Shown here: positions 6,354 to 12,411 of the stretch, in pieces
Layout: every line of letters starts with the position of its first letter
Numbering within the stretch: the stretch's first letter is position 1
NCBI GenBank assembly: GCA_046153875.1
Contig: JBJXFE010000071.1
Coordinates: forward strand, 1 to 22,345
DNA length: 22,345 nucleotides
Direction: 5' to 3'
DNA from: JBJXFE01 sp046153875
GTDB lineage: Bacteria > Planctomycetota > Phycisphaerae > Phycisphaerales > UBA1924
The notes under the pieces: model-generated
Told to the model about the DNA's origin: nothing
Databases searched by the model: none
What the model saw: only the letters and a program-made list of their open reading frames with translations
Made by a program: the position numbers and the translations under genes

Positions 6354-6806
6354 TTACTCGCCGCTCCCCTCGCACAGCGCGTCGATCGCCATCTTGTGGC
6401 GTCGCACGGCATAGACGGACAGCCCGAGTTCGGCAGCCGCGTCGCGGATCGGGCGTCCCTCGATGACGCAGCGTGTGGCGACGCGTCGGCGCGTCGTGGG
6501 CCACTGGTCGCGGTGGACCAGGACGTATCGGAAGCGATCCGAGAGGACGCGCCGGACGAGGATCCGGACGCGCCGGCGCAGCCCCCGCGCGGTCGACCCG
6601 CCGCGGAGCGCGCAGACTTCGGACACCGGCCGCCCGTCCTCAAAGACGAGCCGCAGGAGCGCCCCGTCCGCGGGCGGGAGGAGCGCCGCGCGCCGGATGA
6701 TGTCGTCCACCAGTTCCCGCCGCCGCCGCCGACGCAGATCCGCCCCGTCGATCACGTCCCTCAGATCGGGCTTGGTCGCATGGGCGGTCAGGGTCGCTGA
6801 AGTCAT
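6354..6806 (-). CDS. Small sigma-region-4-like helix-turn-helix protein
   Basis: A 150-residue basic protein with two helix-turn-helix-like segments of the kind found in sigma factor region 4. The first is around ALLRLVFEDGRPVSEVCALRG and the second around EGRPIRDAAAELGLSVYAVRRHK near the C-terminus. No region 2 (core-binding) sequence is seen, so it is more likely a phage-type transcription regulator than a full sigma factor. I chose ATG 6806, which has GGAG at 9-base spacing; a GTG at 6836 is open but would place a palindrome (6822-6843) inside the coding region. It is the first gene of the minus-strand cluster and diverges from the LexA-like repressor, the usual place of a Cro-like or early activator gene. 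Its target is unknown. Confidence 0.65.
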   Translation of the reverse strand: MTSATLTAHATKPDLRDVIDGADLRRRRRRELVDDIIRRAALLPPADGALLRLVFEDGRPVSEVCALRGGSTARGLRRRVRILVRRVLSDRFRYVLVHRDQWPTTRRRVATRCVIEGRPIRDAAAELGLSVYAVRRHKMAIDALCEGSGE

Positions 6807-6821
6807 GGCATCTGGCTCCGG

Positions 6822-6843
6822 CTGTTCTCTGATCACAGAACAG
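6822..6843. promoter_or_regulatory. 22-bp palindrome, candidate operator near the HTH gene start
   Basis: Half-sites CTGTTCT (6822-6828) and AGAACAG (6837-6843) are exact complements, and the centre carries TGATCA. Only one base pair of the 22-bp dyad breaks symmetry. It sits just downstream of the proposed minus-strand promoter and 16 bases upstream of ATG 6806, where a bound repressor would block transcription. The binding protein is unknown; the LexA-like protein or the HTH protein are the candidates. Confidence 0.6.
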
Positions 6844-6851
6844 ATGCCTAG

Positions 6852-6880
6852 TTTTTACCCTTGCCAGGAACCGTTTGCAA
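6852..6880 (-). promoter_or_regulatory. Candidate promoter for the HTH-ATPase-GNAT-terminase cluster
   Basis: On the minus strand TTGCAA (6880-6875) and TAAAAA (6857-6852) are separated by exactly 17 bases, 4 of 6 matches each to the sigma-70 consensus boxes. A start near 6845 would place the palindrome at 6822-6843 in the first transcribed bases. Sequence-only prediction. Confidence 0.35.
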
Positions 6881-6888
6881 GGTTATTG

Positions 6889-6904
6889 TACGGTATATAC
6901 CGTA
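6889..6904. promoter_or_regulatory. 16-bp perfect palindrome, candidate operator of the repressor gene
   Basis: TACGGTATATACCGTA is a perfect dyad in an AT-rich gap, ending 24 bases before the repressor start. An autoregulatory site of the XRE/LexA-like repressor is the simplest reading. Its half-site differs from that of the palindrome at 6822-6843, so two different regulators may act here. Confidence 0.6.
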
Positions 6905-6928
6905 TGACCACCAAATAGCGCACAAACC

Positions 6929-7984
6929 ATGTCGATCCACCCCCCCACCCCCCTTCCATCGTCACCGTCCCAGTCATGCGGGGCGGGGTCGGGCCAGCGG
7001 CCGTCGATCGGGGAAGTGGTCCATGCACGGCGCGGTGCGCTGCGGATGACGTTGCAGCAACTGGCAGAGGCGGCGGGGTGCGCACGCAGCTATGTGTGGG
7101 CGATCGAGCACGAGCGGCGGGACCATCCGCCGAGCGACGAGGTGCTGACGCGGATCGAGAGGGCGCTGGGGCTCGAGGCGGGGCGGCTGATCCAGGCGGC
7201 GCGGTGGCAGGCGACGCCGCGGGATGTGCGGCGGGAGGTGACGCGTCTGCGGTCGCGGGAATGTGTGGTGGAGCGGCTGGTGGAGTTGCTGAGGGGGAGC
7301 GAGACAGCGAGACAGCGAGACAGCGAGACAGGGGGAGAGCGGGAAGCGAAGAGCGAACAGGGGGCGCGGTGGGGAGGGTTGGATGCGGCGTATCGGAGCG
7401 GGGAGCTGCGGCGGCTGATTGACCGGATTTCGCCGGAGGGTGCTGGTGGAGCGGAGGCACTGCCGCTGGCGGCGGGGCTGCCGCGGGAGGTGCCGCTGAT
7501 CAACAAGGTGGCGGCGGGGTATCCGCGCGAGTTCACCGACCTGGGGTACCCGGCCCGGGTCGCCGACGAGTACGTGCGCTGCCCGGACCTGGACGATCCG
7601 GACGCCTTCGCTGCGCGGGTGGTGGGGGACTCAATGCTCCCGGACTACCGCGAGGGGGACATCGTGGTCTTCAGTCCCGCCCGCCCCGTGGCCAGCGGCA
7701 TGGACTGCTTCATCCGGACGGAGCCGGACCACGAGAGCACGTTCAAGAGGGTGTATTTTGAAGGGGAAGAGACGGAGAGACGGAGAGACGGAGAGACGGA
7801 GAGACAGCGAGATAGCGAGACAGCGAGACAGGGGGGGGCGATTGGTGGCGGGGACACGGGTGGGGCCGGGGGTGAGAGGATCCGGCTGCAGCCGCTGAAT
7901 CCGGCGTATCCGGCGCGGGTGTTGGAGCGGGAGCAGGTAGCCGGGCTGTACGCGGCCGTCAGTGTGATGCGGAAGATCGGGTAA
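6929..7984 (+). CDS. LexA/CI-like repressor: XRE HTH + S24 self-cleaving peptidase
   Basis: A 351-residue repressor. Residues about 27-92 are an XRE HTH (TLQQLAEAAGCARSYVWAIE and flanks). Residues about 190-350 are an S24 peptidase: candidate Ala-Gly cleavage site A196-G197 in KVAAGYP, catalytic Ser235 in GDSMLP and Lys273 in TFKRV. The Ser-Lys spacing of 38 is close to LexA. In such proteins RecA filaments formed during DNA damage stimulate self-cleavage, freeing the operators. Two low-complexity insertions from GAGACAGC/GAGACGGA repeats lie at about 124-145 and 279-316. The second splits the strand pair YFEG and ERIRLQP, which are adjacent in normal LexA-like domains. The gene diverges from the HTH-ATPase-GNAT-terminase cluster. 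The start is uncertain: no good Shine-Dalgarno is seen, and the conserved part begins near residue 26. Confidence 0.85.
   Translation: MSIHPPTPLPSSPSQSCGAGSGQRPSIGEVVHARRGALRMTLQQLAEAAGCARSYVWAIEHERRDHPPSDEVLTRIERALGLEAGRLIQAARWQATPRDVRREVTRLRSRECVVERLVELLRGSETARQRDSETGGEREAKSEQGARWGGLDAAYRSGELRRLIDRISPEGAGGAEALPLAAGLPREVPLINKVAAGYPREFTDLGYPARVADEYVRCPDLDDPDAFAARVVGDSMLPDYREGDIVVFSPARPVASGMDCFIRTEPDHESTFKRVYFEGEETERRRDGETERQRDSETARQGGAIGGGDTGGAGGERIRLQPLNPAYPARVLEREQVAGLYAAVSVMRKIG
7301..7331. repeat. GAGACAGC tandem repeat in the repressor linker
   Basis: Nearly four perfect 8-base units. An 8-base unit read in codons gives the mixed Ser-Glu-Thr-Ala-Arg-Gln-Arg-Asp repeat. It recurs at 7769-7831 and 13613-13630. 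Confidence 0.85.
7769..7831. repeat. GAGACGGA/GAGACAGC tandem repeat in the repressor peptidase domain
   Basis: About four GAGACGGA units followed by about four GAGACAGC-type units (one with GATAGC). It encodes the charged insertion at residues about 281-301, and the frame is preserved across it. Confidence 0.85.
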
Positions 7985-8118
7985 CATTCGGTTGCGGGGG
8001 ATCGGGACGGGGAGTAGGCTGGCAGTTCTGTAGGTGGGTCGGGAACTCCGGTGAGCCGCCTGGCGAACCGGGGGTCGATGGCGGCGTGGAGCCACTCGCC
8101 GGAGTAGTAGGCGGGGTA

Positions 8119-8141
8119 GGCACAGGCGGGACGCCTGTGCC
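8119..8141. repeat. Palindromic GGCACAGGCG element, copy 2 (intergenic)
   Basis: GGCACAGGCG, loop GGA, CGCCTGTGCC: the reverse complement of the copy at 5099-5121. It lies in the spacer between the repressor and the membrane HTH gene, with no T-tract. Confidence 0.85.
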
Positions 8142-8181
8142 ACGAGGCTGGGTAGCGGGTTGGGCATCGCGGGAGGCGGTC

Positions 8182-8997
8182 ATGGCGAAGCTGTTCTACA
8201 CGTTGGAAGAGGCCGCGGCCAAGCTCAAGCTGGGCGAGGAGGAGGTCAAGCAGTTGGTCTCCACCGGCAAGCTCGGCGAGTACCGCGACCGCGACCGCCT
8301 GATGTTCAAGGTGGACCAAGTCGATCTGCTCGCGCACAGCGACGAGGACTCCGGCGGGAGCGCGATCCCGCTGGCGGACTCGGGCGACCTCGGGCCGATC
8401 TCGCTCGCGTCGGACTCCGGCACGGGCATGAACCTCGAGAACCCCAAGGAGCAGACGGGGATCAGCATCTTCGACGTCGAGCAGACCGAGGAGGCCGACC
8501 CGTCCGCGGTGACGCAGGTGACGGAGACGGCCGCGCCCGAGCTGGCGATGGAGTCGGCCGGGTCGGGCTCGGGGCTCATGGACCTGACGCGCGAGGCGGA
8601 CGACACGTCGCTGGGCCAGGACCTGCTGGCGGGTGTGGAGAGCGACGGCTCCACGGCGTCCGAGACGCGCGCGGACGTCGAGGGCTCGGGCGAGGCCGGG
8701 GCCCTCTTCGAGACCACGGCGCCCGAGGCGGAGGCGGTCGGGGCCGGTGCGCCGGCGATCGTGTCGATGGGTGAGCCGTATGACGCCGGGTGGTCGGGGC
8801 TGTCGGGCGGGATGGCGCTGGGGATGGTGGCGGTGCTGTGCCTGACGATCTCGCTGACGATCTTCGGGCTGAGCGGGATGACGGACGCGCCGCTGGTCCG
8901 GATGATCGGGCCGAACTTCCCGACGTGGGTCGGCGCCGTCGGTGGTGCGGTCGTCGTGTTCGCGTTCTTCGGCTGGCTCATCGGTCGGAAGACTTGA
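8182..8997 (+). CDS. Membrane-anchored excisionase/MerR-type HTH protein
   Basis: A 271-residue protein of three parts. Residues about 5-50 are an excisionase-like winged HTH (YTLEEAAAKLKLGEEEVKQLV, then a K/R-rich wing). Residues about 52-200 are a long acidic Ser/Thr/Glu/Gly-rich spacer, likely disordered. Residues about 207-230 and 247-267 are two hydrophobic segments that would anchor it in a membrane with the HTH in the cytoplasm. Start ATG 8182 has GGAGG at 5-base spacing. I recall similar HTH-plus-transmembrane proteins in planctomycetes without known function. The HTH may bind DNA or act as a protein-binding module. There is no sign it belongs to the phage-like cluster, and it lacks the interspersed repeats. 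No operon partner is visible. Confidence 0.75.
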   Translation: MAKLFYTLEEAAAKLKLGEEEVKQLVSTGKLGEYRDRDRLMFKVDQVDLLAHSDEDSGGSAIPLADSGDLGPISLASDSGTGMNLENPKEQTGISIFDVEQTEEADPSAVTQVTETAAPELAMESAGSGSGLMDLTREADDTSLGQDLLAGVESDGSTASETRADVEGSGEAGALFETTAPEAEAVGAGAPAIVSMGEPYDAGWSGLSGGMALGMVAVLCLTISLTIFGLSGMTDAPLVRMIGPNFPTWVGAVGGAVVVFAFFGWLIGRKT

Positions 8998-9083
8998 GCG
9001 GGGCGCGAAGCTCAAAGTGATCGGTGTTCGGTGCGCGCTGGCGGGCTGGCGCGGTATCTGTGTGCTTCAGTTCGCGGCGCGGG

Positions 9084-9120
9084 AAAAAAAACCGGGGCGT
9101 CCGGCTGACCGGACGCCCCG
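9084..9120 (-). terminator. Intrinsic terminator of the RRM gene
   Basis: A perfect 12-bp GC-rich stem (CGGGGCGTCCGG and its complement, 9093-9104 and 9109-9120) with a 4-base loop is followed on the minus strand by eight T (9091-9084). It lies 31 bases after the RRM stop codon and reads correctly only for minus-strand transcription. Confidence 0.92.
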
Positions 9121-9151
9121 AGTGTTGACATGAATGGAACGGCTACGGGGC

Positions 9152-9511
9152 TTACCAGCCGCCGCAACCGCCGCCACCGCCACCGCCGCCACCGCCGCCA
9201 CCGCGGCCGCCGCGGAAGCCACCGCCGCCGCCGCCGCCACCCCCCCCACGACCGCCGCCGCCACCCTCGCGCGGACGGGCTTCGTTGACGTTGAGGGTCC
9301 GGCCGTCGAGGTCCTTGCCGTTCATGCCGGCAATGGCCGCCCGCGCCTGGCCGTCATCGGACATCTCGACGAACCCGAAGCCGCGTGGGCGTCCGGTGTC
9401 TCGATCCATGACGATCGTGGCGGACGCGACCTCTCCGAAGGCGGCGAACGCCTGGCGGAGGGTGTCCTCGGTGGTGTTGAAAGACAGATTCCCGACGTAG
9501 AGCTTCATCAT
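9152..9511 (-). CDS. Glycine-rich RRM RNA-binding protein
   Basis: A 119-residue protein with one RNA-recognition motif: RNP2 LYVGNL near the N-terminus and RNP1 RGFGFVEM around residue 45. After about 80 residues it changes to a nearly pure glycine tail with a few Arg and Phe (RGG-like), ending CGGW. This is the plan of bacterial Rbp proteins in cyanobacteria and planctomycetes, which bind single-stranded RNA and are often cold-induced, perhaps as RNA chaperones. The start may be ATG 9511 or ATG 9508; both follow AGGA at usable spacing. It is a single-gene unit: its own strong terminator lies downstream and a long leader (about 100 bases) precedes it. The GGN tail is a run of simple repeat, so the exact Gly count is the least certain part. 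Confidence 0.92.
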   Translation of the reverse strand: MMKLYVGNLSFNTTEDTLRQAFAAFGEVASATIVMDRDTGRPRGFGFVEMSDDGQARAAIAGMNGKDLDGRTLNVNEARPREGGGGGRGGGGGGGGGGFRGGRGGGGGGGGGGGGCGGW

Positions 9512-9747
9512 CGCTTCGATCCTGCCCGAGGGAAACATGAACCGGTGCTGAATCTCGGGCGAGGTCGAGCCACCGTCGGCGGGCGTCCCCCGGAACACTC
9601 CGGTGGGTCGCGGGTCCTGAGACCATGATAGCCGGGGTCGGGGAAAGGGCGAGCGGGTGGGGAAGTCGGCCGGTGGATAGTCGGTGGATGTCCGGTTGGG
9701 GGTGGCGTGGAGGGGCTTGGAAGGGGCCTTGGATGGGGGGCTGGAGG

Positions 9748-11115
9748 TCAGGCGGTGAGCCTGGCCAGGCGTTCCTTGACGCCGCTGGCGAGGCGGTAGT
9801 GGACTTCCTTGCCCGTCTTCTTGAAGGCGGTGAGGAGTTGGCGGCGTCGGAGGGATTCCAGGTCTGTGCGCGCGGTGGCCTTCGTCACGCCGTTCGCTCG
9901 CGCGTGGGATTTGACGGAGTACTCGCTCGACGGGTGGCGTACGGCGTGGTCGAGAATGAGGCGCTGTCGAAGGTTGAGACTCTTCGCCACGGCGAGGAAC
10001 CGCTCGCTCCTGCGGATTCGCAGTTCTTCGCGGCCCAGGTGGGCGGCGAGCCGCTCCAGGGCTTGTTCGATCACGGCGAGGTGGTAGAGAACGAAGTAGG
10101 TGAGGTCGCCCTCGTCGTGCTCCGAGTCGAGGTAGGCCTGAGGGTATCGGGCCTGACCTTCGCGGATGATCTCGGAGATCGCCACAAACTCGAAGACCGA
10201 GTAGCCGTGACGGAGAGCGTACCAATAGAACACCGCCCGGGCCGTGCGTCCGTTGCCGTCGACGAATGGATGGATGTATCCCACCATGAAGTGCATGATG
10301 CACGCCCGCACGATGGGATGAAGGAACGGTGTGTCGGTGGGCTCACCGTTCGCGAAGTGGCACAGATTCTTGAGCAGCGGCACAACGGATTGAGCTGGTG
10401 GCGGCGTGAACACCGTCGAACTATCGCGGGTGTCCACGACGCGCACCGGCTCATCGTCGCGCCGAAATCGGCCGCACGCGGCGGGGTCGTGGAGTGTGCC
10501 CTCGGTGACGATTGACTGGATTTCGAGGAGCAGTTCGAGGGAGAGCGGAGCGCCGAGGGACCGCTTGACGAACTGCATGGCCTCGTAGTTGTTGAGGATC
10601 ATGCGCTCGCCCGGGGTCGCCGGTGGCCGTCCCGAGCGGAGCATGTCGAGCGCCTGCGCGCGTGTGGCGCTGGCGCCTTCGAGGATGGAGGACTCCGCCG
10701 CCTCGCCCATGACCGTCACGACGCGGAGCCGATTCGGAATCAGCTCGCCGCGCGAGAAGAGCGCCGCCAGCCGCTTGCGCAGGGGTGAGGCGGTCAGGGC
10801 GGGGGCATCAGCCCGGAGCAGGTCGTCGCCGCTGGCCCGGTCGATGGTGTGGAGCGGGGCTGCGAGCGCGGGTGTCAGGCAGATGCCGAAACGCCCGCCC
10901 TCGGAGCGCGGCAGGGGGAGCTCGTGCCATACGGGCCATCGCGCGGCCTTGAGCGCGCTCCAGGCTGTGCGGGGGTCCATCCCCAGGTCGGCTGCGACGT
11001 ATCGCACCTTGCGCCAGGGACGATGGCCCTCGCACAGGCGCGCCAACGCCTCCCGCGGGAGGCCGAGAACGCCGGCCGCATCCTGAAACGTGGATGGAGG
11101 CGCTTCCCCATGCAC
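9748..11115 (-). CDS. Class II Fic-domain protein with C-terminal winged helix
   Basis: A 455-residue Fic protein. The Fic motif is HPFVDGNGRTAR (282-293), complete with catalytic His282 and the anion-hole GNGR. Upstream is the autoinhibitory motif S142-x3-E146-G147 (SSILEG), which places it in class II, where the inhibitory helix is N-terminal in the same chain. Most such enzymes transfer AMP from ATP to Ser, Thr or Tyr of target proteins. Residues about 370-455 look like a winged helix (KATARTDLESLRRRQLL), and the first about 65 residues have an HTH-like stretch. Start GTG 11115 is bounded by an upstream in-frame stop and sits about 16 bases after the predicted transcription start. No antitoxin gene is adjacent, which fits internal inhibition. 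The substrate is unknown, and self-regulation through its own winged helix is inference. Confidence 0.9.
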   Translation of the reverse strand: MHGEAPPSTFQDAAGVLGLPREALARLCEGHRPWRKVRYVAADLGMDPRTAWSALKAARWPVWHELPLPRSEGGRFGICLTPALAAPLHTIDRASGDDLLRADAPALTASPLRKRLAALFSRGELIPNRLRVVTVMGEAAESSILEGASATRAQALDMLRSGRPPATPGERMILNNYEAMQFVKRSLGAPLSLELLLEIQSIVTEGTLHDPAACGRFRRDDEPVRVVDTRDSSTVFTPPPAQSVVPLLKNLCHFANGEPTDTPFLHPIVRACIMHFMVGYIHPFVDGNGRTARAVFYWYALRHGYSVFEFVAISEIIREGQARYPQAYLDSEHDEGDLTYFVLYHLAVIEQALERLAAHLGREELRIRRSERFLAVAKSLNLRQRLILDHAVRHPSSEYSVKSHARANGVTKATARTDLESLRRRQLLTAFKKTGKEVHYRLASGVKERLARLTA

Positions 11116-11131
11116 GATGGGAGGCTAGCGC

Positions 11132-11167
11132 ATTGTCAATATATTGTCAACCAATAGGGTTGACAAT
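11132..11167. promoter_or_regulatory. Three-half-site repeat over the fic promoter (candidate operator)
   Basis: ATTGTCAA occurs at 11132 and again at 11143, 11 bases apart (about one helical turn). ATTGTCAACC (11143-11152) then forms a 10-bp inverted repeat with GGTTGACAAT (11158-11167) around AATAG. The sites cover the spacer, the -10 and the -35 of the fic promoter, a repressor layout. AT-rich against the surrounding GC-rich DNA. Confidence 0.6.
11138..11166 (-). promoter_or_regulatory. fic promoter
   Basis: On the minus strand TTGTCA (11166-11161) and TATATT (11143-11138) lie 17 bases apart, 5 of 6 matches each to the sigma-70 boxes. The predicted start is near 11131, giving a leader of about 15 bases before GTG 11115. 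Confidence 0.65.
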
Positions 11168-12274
11168 TCAATCCCCGATCCCCAGCACGACCTTGATCCC
11201 GTCGCCGGAGATCATGGTTTCGAAGCCCTTCTTGAACTGCTCGAGGGGGAACTCGTGGGTGATGATGTCGTCGAGCTCGAGGCGGCCGGAGAGGAGCAGC
11301 TCCTCCATCTGGTACCACGTCTCGAACATCTTGCGCCCGTTGATGCCGAGCACCGTGCAGCCCTTGAAGATGATGTGCTCGTTGAAGTCGAAGGCGACTC
11401 GCTTGGCGGGGAGGCCCAGGAGAGCGGCGGTGCCGCCGTTGCGGAGGGCGCGGAAGCCCTGGTCGAAGGCGGACTCGGCGCCGGACATCTCGAGGAGGAC
11501 GTCGACGCCCTCGCCGCGGGTGGCCTTGCGGATCTCCTTGATCCATGAATCGTCGCGTCGCGCGTCGAAGGCGGCGACGGCGCCGAGCTTGCGGGCGAGG
11601 GCGAGGCGCGGGGGGTTGATGTCGGTGGCGAAGATGCGGCTGGCGCCCGCGGCTTTCGCCACGGTCACCGCCATCAACCCGATGATCCCGACGCCGCTGA
11701 TGAGGACGGACTTGGCGGAGACGCCCGCCGCCATGACAGTGTGCACGGCGTTGCCGAGGGGGTCGAGGACGGCGGCGACCTTGTCGGGGATCGACGGGTG
11801 GACGGGCCAGACGTTCTCCTCGGGGACGGCGACGTAGTCGGCGAAGCACCCGTCGCGGTCGATCCCGACGATCTTCGTGTCGCTGGCGATGTGGGCGTTG
11901 CCGGTGCGGCTGTTGTAGTCGAGGCCCGACGTGATGTGCCCCTCGGCGCTGACGCGCAGGCCGGGTTTGTAGCGCGTCACGGCGGAGCCGACGGATTCGA
12001 TGGTGCCGACGAACTCGTGCCCGGTGACGATGCCGACGGGGATGCGTCCCGCGGCCCACGGGTCCCACTCCCAGATGTGCCGGTCGGTGCCGCAGATCCC
12101 GGCCTTTTTCACGCGGATGAGGACGTCGCGCGGGCCGGGCGTCGGCCTCGGGCGCGCCCCGTCGAACTTCAGTTCGGGCCCCGCGTGGTGCTTGAAGAGG
12201 CAGCGCATCGTCGAGGCCGCGCCGCTTGTGGAGGCCGCGACGGACACGGGCCGAGGCTTGGGAACAGTGGTCAT
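11168..12274 (-). CDS. tdh: L-threonine 3-dehydrogenase (zinc-type MDR family)
   Basis: A 368-residue protein resembling E. coli Tdh through most of its length. It oxidises L-threonine to 2-amino-3-oxobutyrate with NAD+, the first step of threonine breakdown to glycine and acetyl-CoA. Catalytic zinc ligands are present: C61 in GICGTD and H86-E87 in TGHE. The Rossmann GVGIIG and the Tdh-typical DPLGNAVHT, EMSGAE, FETWYQM and ITHEFPLEQF blocks are also there. All four structural-zinc cysteines are replaced: aligned to E. coli CxxCxxCx7C they are S116, D119, S122 and A130. ATG 12274 is chosen; ATG 12208 gives 346 residues, nearer the family length of about 341-345, and ATG 12328 is also open. 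No kbl gene adjoins. The loss of the zinc lobe site makes another sugar- or amino-alcohol dehydrogenase activity possible. Confidence 0.85.
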   Translation of the reverse strand: MTTVPKPRPVSVAASTSGAASTMRCLFKHHAGPELKFDGARPRPTPGPRDVLIRVKKAGICGTDRHIWEWDPWAAGRIPVGIVTGHEFVGTIESVGSAVTRYKPGLRVSAEGHITSGLDYNSRTGNAHIASDTKIVGIDRDGCFADYVAVPEENVWPVHPSIPDKVAAVLDPLGNAVHTVMAAGVSAKSVLISGVGIIGLMAVTVAKAAGASRIFATDINPPRLALARKLGAVAAFDARRDDSWIKEIRKATRGEGVDVLLEMSGAESAFDQGFRALRNGGTAALLGLPAKRVAFDFNEHIIFKGCTVLGINGRKMFETWYQMEELLLSGRLELDDIITHEFPLEQFKKGFETMISGDGIKVVLGIGD

Positions 12275-12411
12275 GCCCCAGTGTAGGGCAAGGAAAACAC
12301 AGCACGGGGAGCGGGGAACAGGGGCCACGAACGGGATTGCGGCGGCGCGGCGAGCAGCGTGCCCGCTCGCGTCAATAACGGGGCGGTGGGGCCGCGGTAG
12401 GATTGAGCCTG

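Noticed and set aside
6354..6836. GTG 6836 as start of the HTH gene
   Set aside because: It would put the candidate operator inside the coding region. ATG 6806 has a better ribosome-binding site.
7301..7831. CRISPR array
   Set aside because: The repeats are 8-base tandem units with no spacers of constant length and lie inside a gene.
7645..9015. Minus-strand frame opposite the repressor end and the membrane HTH gene
   Set aside because: The plus-strand genes show XRE/S24 and HTH motifs. The minus frame is low-complexity except for the short 8005-8112 stretch, which is reported separately.
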